64,000 nucleotides of DNA from an uncultured Lachnospiraceae bacterium (GTDB lineage Bacteria > Bacillota > Clostridia > Lachnospirales > Lachnospiraceae), in assembly GCA_934320845.1 (NCBI GenBank), contig CAKRFU010000001.1, positions 62,001 through 126,000 on the forward strand. The letters run 5' to 3'. The translations under genes were made by a program, and so were the position numbers. Below are positions 16,612 through 25,473 of the stretch, piece after piece. The notes beneath the pieces were generated by a model. It ran no database searches. It had not been told where the DNA came from and worked only from the letters and a program-made list of their open reading frames with translations. Each line of letters begins with the position of its first letter. The first letter of the stretch is position 1.

Positions 16612-16705
16612 CTCAAAACGTACCTCCATATCTATAAATTTCCATCAGAAAATTTTATATCCATTATCTTTAAAAGTTGTACACATAAGCACAAAATATT
16701 CTGTT

Positions 16706-19168
16706 TTACTCACATCCTAAAACGTCACACGCTATAACGTCTACAATTCCTTTTGCATCAAACTCTTTTGCAACAAGTTTTACCGAAAGCCCCGCTTCTT
16801 CGCAGTCTTTTTTTGTCACCGGGCCTATCACAACAATGTTTTTGTGCTCACAGCCCGCCATATCTTTTAAAGCTCTCGCTCCTGAACCGCTTGTGACAAC
16901 AATATAATCAACATCCCTGCATATTCTTTTAACTTCATCAGCACGTCTTTCATCCTGTATTGTCTTATATATACAGATTTTATCAAAATCAACCGCCATT
17001 GAAGTAAACTTATCCTCAATAAAATTTTTGCCCTGCTTTCCTCTTACAATAAGCACTCTATCTTTATCTGTCAATATCTGCGATAATTCATCGGCTAATG
17101 TTTTAGATGTAAATTTTGAAGGAACAAAATCTGCATATAAACCATATTTTTCAAGTGCTTTTCTAGTCGATGTACCAACTACGGCAAACTTAATATTCGC
17201 CAATTTTCTAATATCTGTTTTTAAATCTCTAAGTCTGTCAAAAAATATATTAACACCATTTGCACTTGTAAATACAAGCCATGAATACTTATCTATCTCA
17301 TTAAGCTTATCATCACAATTGCTGTAGTCAGGTATTGTCTCAACAAGACTTATCGCAATTGTCTCACCGCCATATCTGTCAAATTCTTCTTCAAGACAGG
17401 AAGCCATATTTCTTGAACCTGTTACGAGTATACGTTTTCCGCTAAGCAGATTTTTATCATTTTTAATCTGCCATTCATTTATATGAAGTCCAACTTCTAC
17501 AACATCCCCGACTACTATTATCGCAGGTGCTTCTATTTTATTTTTTTTCACCTCATCTTCAATAGTCAATAGATTACCAAAAACGGTTTTCTGCTTTGCA
17601 GTCATTCCTTTTGAGACAACTGCCACAGGTGTTTCCTCATCCTTACCGTTTTTTATGAGTTTGTCACATATATTTCCAAGACTCCTAAGCCCCATTAAAA
17701 ATACTAATGTTCCTTCCTCTTTTGCAATCACTGAAAAATCAAGTGCTTCTGAAGGCTTCTCTGGATGTTCATGACCTGTAATTATATGAACTGACGATGC
17801 AGCTCCCCTATGTGTAACCGGAATGCCTGCACTCGCCGGCACACTATATGATGATGAAATTCCTGAGACTATTTCATAGTTTATACCGGCCTTTCCAAGT
17901 GCCAGAGCTTCCTCACCACCTCTGCCAAATATAAACGGGTCACCGCCTTTAAGACGGACAACATACTTTCCCTCTGATGCAAGTTCCACTAAAAGTTTAT
18001 TTATCTCAGGCTGCTTTTTATAAATTGTGTCAGCTCTTTTTCCTACATAAATAAATTCTGCATCCATCTTCGCCTCATTTAATATTGATGGCGAAATAAG
18101 TGCATCATAAACTATTACATCCGCATTTTTAATACATCTTAGAGCCTCAATGCTCAGATAATCTCTTTTTCCGGGACCTGCACCTACAAGTGAAACTTTT
18201 CCATTTGCGGTCTCGTCAGGCTTTTTTTCTAAATCATTTTTTTTATCTGAAATATCATCAGCTGATTTTAAAACATTGACAAGTTTTTCTGCCAGCTTAA
18301 CAGCCTGTTTTAAATCATTATCATTGATATTTTCGCCATCTGTTTCTCTCTTCTCTTTTATTTTTGCATACTTTGGATTTTCACCATCTGCGGCATACAT
18401 TCCCCTAAACTCAAAATTTTCTCTACTTATAATACAATGTGCTCCACAAGGGGCATTACAACTTCCGTCAAGGCTTCTCAAAAATTCACGCTCAGCTTCA
18501 AGGCACACTCTTGCCGCCTTATCATCAAGAGCCTCCATTACTTCTTTCAAGTCTCCGTCTCTGCATTCAATTGCCAAAATCCCCTGCCCTGCCGCAGAAA
18601 CAAATTTTTCATTGTCAGTATAAATATAATCAAGCTCATTGTCATTATCAAGACCAAGTCTTTTTAATCCTGCTGCTGCAAGGATAATCGCATCATACTC
18701 TCCTGACTTTAATTTATCAATTCGCGTTCCAACATTACCTCTCAAAGATTTTATCACAACGCCCGGATATATCTGCTTTATCTGAAGTTCCCTTCTCAGG
18801 CTGCTTGTTCCGATTATACTTCCCTCACCTATTTTTTTCGTTTCTTTTCTTTTAAGAATAACATCCCTGTTATCATTCCTAAGCAGAACTGCACCAAGAC
18901 AAAGCCCACTTGCAAGTTCCATAGGAACATCCTTAGCACTATGAACAGCAATATCAATTGTTTTATCGAGCAGTTTTTCCTCAATCTCTTTCGTGAAAAC
19001 GCCCCTACCGCCAATCTCTCCAAGCGGCTTATCTAAAACTTTATCGCCATGTGTAACCACATGCACAATCTCTATCTCTTCACCCGGAAAATATTTTAAG
19101 ATCTGAGCCTTGACAAGCTCCGTCTGAATTAAAGCAAGTTTGCTTTTTCTTGTTCCTATCCTAATCAT
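16706..19168 (-). CDS. Trifunctional HemC-CobA-HemD fusion (to precorrin-2)
   Basis: This 820-aa protein carries three consecutive enzymes. Residues about 1-300 are porphobilinogen deaminase (IRIGTRKSKLALIQTELV start, dipyrromethane-cofactor Cys in GSCNAPCGAHC). Residues about 325-565 are uroporphyrinogen-III C-methyltransferase (KVSLVGAGPGKRDYLS, VRLKGGDPFIFGRGGEE, VTHRGAASS). Residues about 575-820 are uroporphyrinogen-III synthase (GKRILVTGSRN, VFTSANGV, VVTSGSGA). Together they turn porphobilinogen into precorrin-2, the branch point to siroheme and cobalamin. The fusion channels flux away from protoporphyrin. An acidic/lysine-rich linker (about 300-325) joins the first two units. The sirC-type dehydrogenase is encoded just upstream. 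Confidence 0.94.
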   Translation of the reverse strand: MIRIGTRKSKLALIQTELVKAQILKYFPGEEIEIVHVVTHGDKVLDKPLGEIGGRGVFTKEIEEKLLDKTIDIAVHSAKDVPMELASGLCLGAVLLRNDNRDVILKRKETKKIGEGSIIGTSSLRRELQIKQIYPGVVIKSLRGNVGTRIDKLKSGEYDAIILAAAGLKRLGLDNDNELDYIYTDNEKFVSAAGQGILAIECRDGDLKEVMEALDDKAARVCLEAEREFLRSLDGSCNAPCGAHCIISRENFEFRGMYAADGENPKYAKIKEKRETDGENINDNDLKQAVKLAEKLVNVLKSADDISDKKNDLEKKPDETANGKVSLVGAGPGKRDYLSIEALRCIKNADVIVYDALISPSILNEAKMDAEFIYVGKRADTIYKKQPEINKLLVELASEGKYVVRLKGGDPFIFGRGGEEALALGKAGINYEIVSGISSSYSVPASAGIPVTHRGAASSVHIITGHEHPEKPSEALDFSVIAKEEGTLVFLMGLRSLGNICDKLIKNGKDEETPVAVVSKGMTAKQKTVFGNLLTIEDEVKKNKIEAPAIIVVGDVVEVGLHINEWQIKNDKNLLSGKRILVTGSRNMASCLEEEFDRYGGETIAISLVETIPDYSNCDDKLNEIDKYSWLVFTSANGVNIFFDRLRDLKTDIRKLANIKFAVVGTSTRKALEKYGLYADFVPSKFTSKTLADELSQILTDKDRVLIVRGKQGKNFIEDKFTSMAVDFDKICIYKTIQDERRADEVKRICRDVDYIVVTSGSGARALKDMAGCEHKNIVVIGPVTKKDCEEAGLSVKLVAKEFDAKGIVDVIACDVLGCE

Positions 19169-19186
19169 ACTGACCTCATTTCTGTA

Positions 19187-19230
19187 TATATCAGAGTTAT
19201 TATAATTTTATTTATAATAACTCTGATATA
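19187..19230. repeat. Perfect 19-bp inverted repeat between sirC and the hemC fusion
   Basis: Arms 19187-19205 and 19212-19230 are exact complements (core TCAGAGTTATTATAA) around a 6-base loop, ending 19 bases before the hemC-fusion ATG. There is no following U-run, so it is not a classic terminator; it may be an operator, an RNA processing site or a translation-regulating hairpin. Confidence 0.8.
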
Positions 19231-19263
19231 ACCTAGCGGTCAAGTATGCTTTAAAAAACACCA

Positions 19264-19890
19264 TTATGCTTCCCGCTTCAGGATTTCTTCCAATTCGTCC
19301 CGTGACAATACATCTCCCTTTTTTTCGCATTCCGCATAAATTTTTTCAAAACATTTTTTTCTTTCTCTCTCATCCGATATTTTTTCTTTTATGTACGGTC
19401 TGATTTCGCCAAGCCATCTGTTTATATTGTCGAGATTTTTCGGTATCACACCTTCTATTTTTTTTCTAAGTTCTCTTGCCAGCACCGGACTGTTTCCTCC
19501 GCTGCTTACCCCAACTACTATGTCTCCGTCTTTTATTATTGACGGAAAATAAAAATTACAATATTCTTTTCTGTCAACAGTATTTACAAGAATATTTTTT
19601 CCGAAACATATCTCAGATACTTCTTTATTTATCTGCTCATCATCTGTAGCGGCTACAACAAAAAATTTATCTTCAATATCCTTTTTTTCAAACTCCCTCT
19701 CAAAAAGTTCAACAGCTTCTTTATATCTCTCTTTCAGCTTGTCAAAACCATCACATATACAGGGTGCCACCACCTGAACAGCGGCTCCGTATTCAAGCAC
19801 TGACTGCGCTTTCCTTAAGGCAATCGTTCCGCCTCCCACTATCAGGCATTTTCTTCCTGACAAATCAACAAAAAAAGGAAAATATCCCAT
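19264..19890 (-). CDS. Precorrin-2 dehydrogenase / sirohydrochlorin ferrochelatase-like
   Basis: This 208-aa protein corresponds to the Met8/SirC module of CysG. It has an N-terminal NAD fold CLIVGGGTIALRKAQSVLEYGA (about 14-35) and VVAATDDEQINKEV. It also shows the catalytic-aspartate segment LVNTVDRKEYCNFYFPSI and the C-terminal dimer/chelatase region SGGNSPVLARELRKKIE. It oxidises precorrin-2 to sirohydrochlorin. Whether it also inserts iron cannot be told; many Clostridia SirC proteins only dehydrogenate. First tetrapyrrole gene, directly after the kinase gene (15-base gap). Confidence 0.9.
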   Translation of the reverse strand: MGYFPFFVDLSGRKCLIVGGGTIALRKAQSVLEYGAAVQVVAPCICDGFDKLKERYKEAVELFEREFEKKDIEDKFFVVAATDDEQINKEVSEICFGKNILVNTVDRKEYCNFYFPSIIKDGDIVVGVSSGGNSPVLARELRKKIEGVIPKNLDNINRWLGEIRPYIKEKISDERERKKCFEKIYAECEKKGDVLSRDELEEILKREA

Positions 19891-19905
19891 GCATTCACAA
19901 CCTCC

Positions 19906-21612
19906 CTAAAATTTAACAATTCCATCTGAAATTTCATTTTCATCCGGATTTATATCTTCATTTGTATCCGGCAATTTAAGTCTGAACGTAACATCAAATC
20001 TGGTTCCCTCATTCTCAACACTTTTAACATAAACTTCTCCACCCATAAGTCTTGCCAGATTTCTTGCAATAGGCATTCCAAGTCCTGTCCCCTGTATTGT
20101 TCCGCTATGTACTTTTTTGTCTCTCTCAAAAGGTTCAAATAAATGAGGAATAAATTCTTCTGATATTCCCATTCCGTTGTCCTCGACAACCATTTCATAT
20201 TCCATATAAACTGTATCTGCCTCTTCTTTTTCCTTGTGCGCACCTCGTTCTGTTATAGAGAAAAAGATATTTCCACCATCCTCTGTATATTTTACGGCAT
20301 TGCTTAACAGGTTCAGACACATCTGCGTTATACGTTTTGCATCACCTATTACAACATCACAATTTATTCCCGAAAAATCCGTATTCAAAGTATGTTTCTT
20401 CTTTACAGCCAATGGCTTTATCACATGTATTATCTTATCAAGTTCACTCTCCCACGAAAAAGCACTCTCTTTAAACACCAATGCCCCATGTTCAAAATTA
20501 TTTATATCCAGTACATCATTGACCAATTCCAATAAATTCTTACTTGAATACAAAATGCTATTTAAGCTGTCCATCACAACTTTTTTCTCACTTATATGCG
20601 AAGCGGCTATCATATCCATACCTATTATTGCATTTAACGGTGTTCTCATATCATGGCTCATACGTGACAAAAAACAGCTTTTTGACTCACTTGCCCTTTT
20701 TGCCTCCTGATATGCAAATTTTATCATATCATTCTTTTTCTCTTCTTTTTCTATCTGGTCAGTAACATCCATCTGAGACATAAGAATAGTTTCTTTTTTA
20801 TCGTCCAAATATACAAATCTGTATTTCTTATGATATAACCTGCCACATATAATCAAAGAACTATAACATGTATATGCCTCTTTCTTCTCTAACTGAATCA
20901 GAATATTTTTCAAATCCATATTTTTATATGTCTTGTCAACACTCTCAGGTTTAACGTATTTTTTTATTCTGTATCTCAAAAAATCATCATAAAAAATGTT
21001 AAAAAATATAGGCTTATGCACACGTTTCATATTATAACTATAGTTGTATACACTTATTTTTCTGCTCGATACATTTATTCCTATTACATAATCATAATCT
21101 TCCATAATGGCTTTTTTCTGCATCTCATTTACACAAGCTTCATCTTCATTTTTCATAAGGAGAATAAGCCTTCTGGAATCAGCCGGATTTCTTATAAGTG
21201 TAACTATATACCATGCCTTATTTTTCGATATTGTGCGGAGTCTGATAAATTTTTTTTCAAGTTTTTCTTCTCCTGATTCTATAAATCTTCTTAATGCTTT
21301 CGGTTCAAAACAAGATATGAAATCATCACAATCATGCGGATATACTCTCGCATCCACATATTCCCAAAAAAATGATGAGTAACACATTGTAAGTCCGCAT
21401 ATTTTTTCATTATATTGACTGTTTAATATATATATGTAATCTTCATAAGGATTTATCTCAAATACTTCATCGTATATTATCTGCAATGCTGCCGTAAATG
21501 ATTGTTTTGTTTCCATGGAACACCTTAAAAAACATTCCTCAACATCTTCTTTACTCTTACTCATATCCCCTTTTTTCTTTTCCTCTCTGAACTTTATTAT
21601 ATTACTATCCAC
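19906..21612 (-). CDS. Cytoplasmic sensor histidine kinase
   Basis: This ~568-aa kinase has no membrane segments. The N-terminal ~310 residues look like one or two PAS-like sensing modules (YDYVIGINVSSRKISVYNYSYN). The dimerisation/phosphoacceptor domain is at about 320-385 with FLSRMSHDMRTPLNAIIGM (His), and the ATPase domain follows with N box MCLNLLSNAVKYT, VEDNGMGI and GTGLGMPIARNL. No receiver domain or adjacent response regulator is present, so it is an orphan kinase. The start is uncertain: the frame opens at a GTG, and an ATG 16 codons in (preceded by AAAGGGG) is as likely. It sits between murI and sirC, 15 bases from the latter. Confidence 0.85.
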   Translation of the reverse strand: MDSNIIKFREEKKKGDMSKSKEDVEECFLRCSMETKQSFTAALQIIYDEVFEINPYEDYIYILNSQYNEKICGLTMCYSSFFWEYVDARVYPHDCDDFISCFEPKALRRFIESGEEKLEKKFIRLRTISKNKAWYIVTLIRNPADSRRLILLMKNEDEACVNEMQKKAIMEDYDYVIGINVSSRKISVYNYSYNMKRVHKPIFFNIFYDDFLRYRIKKYVKPESVDKTYKNMDLKNILIQLEKKEAYTCYSSLIICGRLYHKKYRFVYLDDKKETILMSQMDVTDQIEKEEKKNDMIKFAYQEAKRASESKSCFLSRMSHDMRTPLNAIIGMDMIAASHISEKKVVMDSLNSILYSSKNLLELVNDVLDINNFEHGALVFKESAFSWESELDKIIHVIKPLAVKKKHTLNTDFSGINCDVVIGDAKRITQMCLNLLSNAVKYTEDGGNIFFSITERGAHKEKEEADTVYMEYEMVVEDNGMGISEEFIPHLFEPFERDKKVHSGTIQGTGLGMPIARNLARLMGGEVYVKSVENEGTRFDVTFRLKLPDTNEDINPDENEISDGIVKF

Positions 21613-21640
21613 ACCTGCGGTTCAACCCATCCCTTTATTA

Positions 21641-22429
21641 CTACATTTTAAGATTTAATAAAAATTCACATAATTTTCTTTCTTCTTCCGTATCTTTGCT
21701 GTTTATGAATTTCACTTTTCCCTTTTTATCAATGTTATTTATAAGACCTGCTTCACCAAGTCTTCTTCTCATCTCTCTGGCTGTTCCTTCTCCCCCGTCA
21801 AATATTTTTACATCATCACCCACAACATTTTTTATCGCATTTATCGCAAACGGATAATGCGTACATCCTAAAACTACAGAATCTATTTTACTCTGATTTA
21901 CTGAACCGAAAAGTATGTTTAAATACTTGTAAAGATCATCCCCCTCCAAGTCTCCACGCTCTACAAATTCCATAAGTCCCGGGCAAGGCAACGGAACTAT
22001 TTCTGCCTGTCCGTCATATTTTTCCATCAGCTTTTGAAACTTTTCCTGTTTCAATGTCATAGGTGTTGCCATAACTACCACTCTTGAGTTTTCCTTGTAT
22101 TCTACCGCCGGTTTTATCGCCGGTTCTATGCCGACAAGAGGCATATCCGGATACATCTGTCTAAGCACTCTCACTGCTGCACTCGTTGCCGTGTTACATG
22201 CAACAACTATGGATTTTGCCCCCATCTCCATAAGCTTTTCAACATTCTTTATGGTAAGTTCCCTTATCCTGCTTACTTCCTTTGTCCCATAAGGTGCATT
22301 TATTGAATCTCCAAAATAAAGATAATCTTCATTCGGCATAATCTTAACCAATTCTCTAAGCACACTTATGCCGCCCACCCCTGAATCAAATACTCCTATC
22401 GGACTTTCATTATCTATCTTAACACTCAC
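21641..22429 (-). CDS. murI: Glutamate racemase
   Basis: This 262-aa protein provides D-glutamate for peptidoglycan. Catalytic features are IGVFDSGVGGISVLREL (Asp), VVACNTATSAAVRVL (first Cys, about 74) and VVLGCTHYPFAI (second Cys, about 185). YLYFGDSINAPYGTK is also conserved. The length is typical. It begins after the aldolase terminator and heads the run of minus-strand genes toward the tetrapyrrole block. Confidence 0.95.
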   Translation of the reverse strand: MSVKIDNESPIGVFDSGVGGISVLRELVKIMPNEDYLYFGDSINAPYGTKEVSRIRELTIKNVEKLMEMGAKSIVVACNTATSAAVRVLRQMYPDMPLVGIEPAIKPAVEYKENSRVVVMATPMTLKQEKFQKLMEKYDGQAEIVPLPCPGLMEFVERGDLEGDDLYKYLNILFGSVNQSKIDSVVLGCTHYPFAINAIKNVVGDDVKIFDGGEGTAREMRRRLGEAGLINNIDKKGKVKFINSKDTEEERKLCEFLLNLKM

Positions 22430-22522
22430 TTTTAAATCTCCCTTAATATAATCTATTATTTAGTGCCTGTTTTATCAAAATTTATAATACAACATTTTTA
22501 TTATAATCTCAAACAAAAAGGA

Positions 22523-22558
22523 AGTATCAGTTTTCTTATTTTTAAGAATACTGACACT
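22523..22558 (-). terminator. Terminator of the aldolase gene
   Basis: A 16-bp imperfect stem (one mismatch, one G-U) with a 4-base loop; on the minus strand it is followed by CTTCCTTTTTG. It lies between the aldolase stop and the murI start. Confidence 0.65.
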
Positions 22559-22628
22559 CCCCTGAAATATATTATCTTATTTTCGTCAAATAATGACAAA
22601 TTTTATCTGTAATAAAACCATGTCAAAA

Positions 22629-22656
22629 GATGTTGGGGTCAAAAGGTATTTTGACC
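22629..22656. repeat. Dispersed 28-bp hairpin repeat, copy 1
   Basis: GATGTTGGGG followed by GTCAAAA-GGTA-TTTTGAC palindrome. A second copy with one mismatch lies at 27246-27273. Both sit 7-14 bases downstream of a stop codon and lack a U-run. Confidence 0.75.
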
Positions 22657-22663
22657 GTTTTTA

Positions 22664-23641
22664 TCAATCATCTCTATCAATAATCTCACGATAAAACTCT
22701 GTGTAATCTTTTCTTCCTGCTTTCATAGCTGCTATAGCTGTACGAGGATGCTGGTTTAAATGTCCTGTAAGAAGGTATGGAATAGCAAATCCCCATTCAA
22801 CCCCCGCTGCTTTAAGCGGTTCAATGTTTTCTTCAATAAATTTAATAATTGGGAAAAGATTGTACTGTGGATTTTTAAGAAATCCGAGTAAAAGTTCCAT
22901 CTGGCAGTTTCCTGCACCTCTTCCCATTCCGCCCATTGTAGCATCAAGATAAGATACACCCTGAGCGCATGACTCTATAGTATTTGCAAAAGCAAGCTGC
23001 TGATTGTTATGTGCATGCATACCGATGTATTTGCCATATTTGTCAGCTATTTCCATATATTGCTCTGATATTCTTCTAATCTGCTCCGGGAAAAGAGAAC
23101 CGAAACTGTCTACTATGTAAATTCCGTCTACAGGACTGTTTCCAAGCATTTCAAGTGCTGTATTTATATCGGACTCTTTTGCATTTGAAATAGCCATGAT
23201 GTTACATGTAGTTTCATATCCTTTTTTATGAGCATCCTCTATCATATCGAGTGCTGCCGGCATAGTGTTTACATATGTTGCAACTCTGACAAGATCTACC
23301 GGACTGTCTGCTCTATCATGTATATCCTGTTTATAGTTGCATCTTCCGACATCTGCCATAATGGAAATCTTAAGGTCTGTATTATTATCACCAACGATTT
23401 CCCTGATTGTCTCATCTTCAGCAAATTTCCATTTTCCAAACTTGTTTACATCGAACATTTCCTTATCGGCACGATAACCAAATTCCATATAATCTACTCC
23501 TGCCTTTACATTCGCAAGATATAGATTTCTGATAAACTCATCTGTAAAATAGAAATCGTTGACAAGACCTCCGTCACGAATTGTTGCGTCCAAAACTTTT
23601 ATATCTGGACGAAATGATAATAAATCACCTTTCTGTGCCAC
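22664..23641 (-). CDS. HMGL-like aldolase catalytic domain protein
   Basis: This ~325-aa TIM-barrel protein belongs to the HMG-CoA lyase/isopropylmalate synthase/4-hydroxy-2-oxovalerate aldolase superfamily. VLDATIRDGGLVNDF carries the signature Arg-Asp pair. GIYIVDSFGSLFP and IGMHAHNNQQLAFAN (metal-binding His-x-His) complete the metal site. No dehydrogenase partner is adjacent, and stand-alone members often sit near surface polysaccharide genes; substrate unknown. The start is probably GTG 8 bases after GGAGG; the ATG five codons earlier overlaps that Shine-Dalgarno. Between this gene and 23961 lies the 6S RNA gene. Confidence 0.82.
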   Translation of the reverse strand: MAQKGDLLSFRPDIKVLDATIRDGGLVNDFYFTDEFIRNLYLANVKAGVDYMEFGYRADKEMFDVNKFGKWKFAEDETIREIVGDNNTDLKISIMADVGRCNYKQDIHDRADSPVDLVRVATYVNTMPAALDMIEDAHKKGYETTCNIMAISNAKESDINTALEMLGNSPVDGIYIVDSFGSLFPEQIRRISEQYMEIADKYGKYIGMHAHNNQQLAFANTIESCAQGVSYLDATMGGMGRGAGNCQMELLLGFLKNPQYNLFPIIKFIEENIEPLKAAGVEWGFAIPYLLTGHLNQHPRTAIAAMKAGRKDYTEFYREIIDRDD

Positions 23642-23708
23642 TTTTGTTTCCTCCATTTCATTTTAACTGCTGTACAGTATTTTTTTGGAAATACAAGTTT
23701 CCCATACT

Positions 23709-23905
23709 TAAAAAAAGCATACCCAAAGTGCCGTGTCCCGAATTTTGAGTCCTAGCAAGCGCTAGGTGGGCAACCGCACATGTAATTCTGCCTTCCGCTG
23801 CTATAGGTGGCGGCTTGGCATCCTCACATAAATATAGGAATCCCAATTCAAAAGTGTAGGTTCAAAATATCAGGAGTATCGAACACCCCAGGCATGTATG
23901 CTTTT
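23709..23905 (-). ncRNA. ssrS: 6S RNA
   Basis: The transcript forms the long closing stem typical of 6S RNA: GCATAC (from 23901) pairs with GTATGC (ending 23717), TGCC with GGCA, and GTGTTC with GGGACAC. Inside are the conserved bubble-side segments GATATTTTGAACCTACA and TGGGATTCC, and the apical strand CCGCCACC. A run of seven T after the closing stem is the terminator. 6S RNA mimics an open promoter and sequesters sigma-A RNA polymerase in stationary phase. It occupies a spacer that would otherwise be without a gene, and has its own promoter. A 62-codon reading frame through it is not a gene. Confidence 0.85.
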
Positions 23906-23914
23906 GTTAATAAT

Positions 23915-23943
23915 AGTATATACACTTTCCCTTAAAAATACAA
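23915..23943 (-). promoter_or_regulatory. Promoter of the 6S RNA gene
   Basis: Reading leftward: TTGTAT (23943-23938), 17-base spacer, TATACT (23920-23915), about 8 bases before the predicted 5' end. Confidence 0.75.
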
Positions 23944-23961
23944 CCGTAATTTTTATTTTCT

Positions 23962-25473
23962 CTATTCATAATCATCCATGATGGTACACTCATCAAATGA
24001 GAAAGAGAATTTTGTACCTTTTCCCAATTCACTCTGCACCTCGATGTCGCTTCCGTGTCTCATTGCTATCTGTTTTGCTATCATGAGCCCAAGACCTGTA
24101 CCTTTCTGATTTTGTTTAAGCTTTGATTTATAAAATTTTTCAAATATATACGGTAATGCCTCTTTAGAAATTCCAATACCAAAATCCTCTATAGACACAT
24201 TTATCCTTTCATCTTTTCCTATGCAGACTATGATTTCTCCATTCTGATTTGAAAATTTGACAGCATTATCTATGATTATCATAAACATCTGTCTAATTCT
24301 CCCATAGTCTCCAAGTATCATACACGGGTCTTCCTCATCAGCCATAAGCTTTAAAGTGATTTTGATATTTTTTTCTTTTCCTATTTCTTTTGCACTGCGT
24401 ATCACATCACCGAATATCTGCCTTATGCTTACCGGTTCTTTCTCTATATGGAAATCAGGGTTCTGCATTTTTGACAATATAAATAAGTCCCCCACAAGTC
24501 TTTCCATACCACGGCACTCCATAAGCATTTTCTGGTAAATCTCTTTTACCATATCTTCTTCCGAGACAATGCCGTCATTTAATGTCTCCGCATAACCACG
24601 CATTACCGTTATCGGTGTCCTCAATTCGTGTGATACATTTGCAAAGAAATCCATTCTGAGCTGCTCCTGATTTTTTCTCTCTACTCTCGCACTTTCCAGC
24701 TTCTTTGTTAAATCGTCAAGATTTGTTTCAAGCCTGCCTATCTGACTCTCCGGATGTTTTACATCTATTCCCGAATAATCTCCCAATGCAATATTTCCTA
24801 TATCTTTACCAATCTTTTCAAGAGGTTTTGTCAGGTATCTCGATAAAATTACTACTACAATAAGCGAAATAAATGCAGATAAAAATACACTCATGCTTAT
24901 GATGGATTTTCCCTCATTTATTCCCATAGTCTGCCTGTCCACCATGGAAACCATCATAACGGCACCAGATACTTCTTTTGACTGAATATTCTTTATCGGA
25001 ACAGCTACATACAAAATAACCATTCCATATACTTTATCATATGCCGTATTTGACGCAATCTTTCCATCATAAGCGGAATCAAGCACATAATTCATCTTAC
25101 TTGTAATCACATCTTTTGATATTTCAGAGTTCGTATAATCATCACTAAGCGGCTCTTTAGCATTTTTATTACTCACTATCCAAATATCCGTTTTCTCTGC
25201 TCTTTCAAGCTCATCAATATAAATGCTGTATTTCTGAAACTGATTTTCTCTTTTTCTATCATCAAATCTTGCCACTCTTCTTGCTATTGTTTTTCCCTGC
25301 TTTGTCAAAAGTGAAGTATAAGAGCGGATATAATTTTTCTCATACAATCTGATAAAAATTGCTCCTGTAAGCAGGCTTGTAAAAACAAGAATGAATGCAA
25401 ACGACAGGTAAATTCGCAAAGAAATATCATTTTCTTTTACCTTTTCAGCTAATTTTTTAAATATCTTCTTCAT
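23962..25473 (-). CDS. Membrane sensor histidine kinase
   Basis: This ~503-aa kinase has membrane helices at about 25-45 and 180-200 bracketing an extracellular sensor region, then a HAMP-like linker (SRYLTKPLEKIGKDIGNIALGDY). The His domain is FFANVSHELRTPITVMRGYAETL and the ATPase domain has N box IIIDNAVKFSN, DFGIGI and GTGLGLMIAKQI. It pairs with the OmpR-type regulator encoded just upstream, whose 3' end it overlaps. The start is ambiguous: an ATG here, or a TTG three codons earlier 12 bases after GGGGAG. The architecture resembles PhoR/WalK-type kinases; signal unknown. Confidence 0.88.
   Translation of the reverse strand: MKKIFKKLAEKVKENDISLRIYLSFAFILVFTSLLTGAIFIRLYEKNYIRSYTSLLTKQGKTIARRVARFDDRKRENQFQKYSIYIDELERAEKTDIWIVSNKNAKEPLSDDYTNSEISKDVITSKMNYVLDSAYDGKIASNTAYDKVYGMVILYVAVPIKNIQSKEVSGAVMMVSMVDRQTMGINEGKSIISMSVFLSAFISLIVVVILSRYLTKPLEKIGKDIGNIALGDYSGIDVKHPESQIGRLETNLDDLTKKLESARVERKNQEQLRMDFFANVSHELRTPITVMRGYAETLNDGIVSEEDMVKEIYQKMLMECRGMERLVGDLFILSKMQNPDFHIEKEPVSIRQIFGDVIRSAKEIGKEKNIKITLKLMADEEDPCMILGDYGRIRQMFMIIIDNAVKFSNQNGEIIVCIGKDERINVSIEDFGIGISKEALPYIFEKFYKSKLKQNQKGTGLGLMIAKQIAMRHGSDIEVQSELGKGTKFSFSFDECTIMDDYE

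Noticed and set aside
16706..19168. Frameshifted or joined separate hemC, cobA and hemD genes
   Set aside because: All three domains are in one uninterrupted frame with linkers and no internal ribosome binding sites, so a real fusion is preferred.
23658..23846. 62-codon minus-strand frame
   Set aside because: It lies within the 6S RNA gene; the RNA secondary structure, promoter and terminator explain the sequence.
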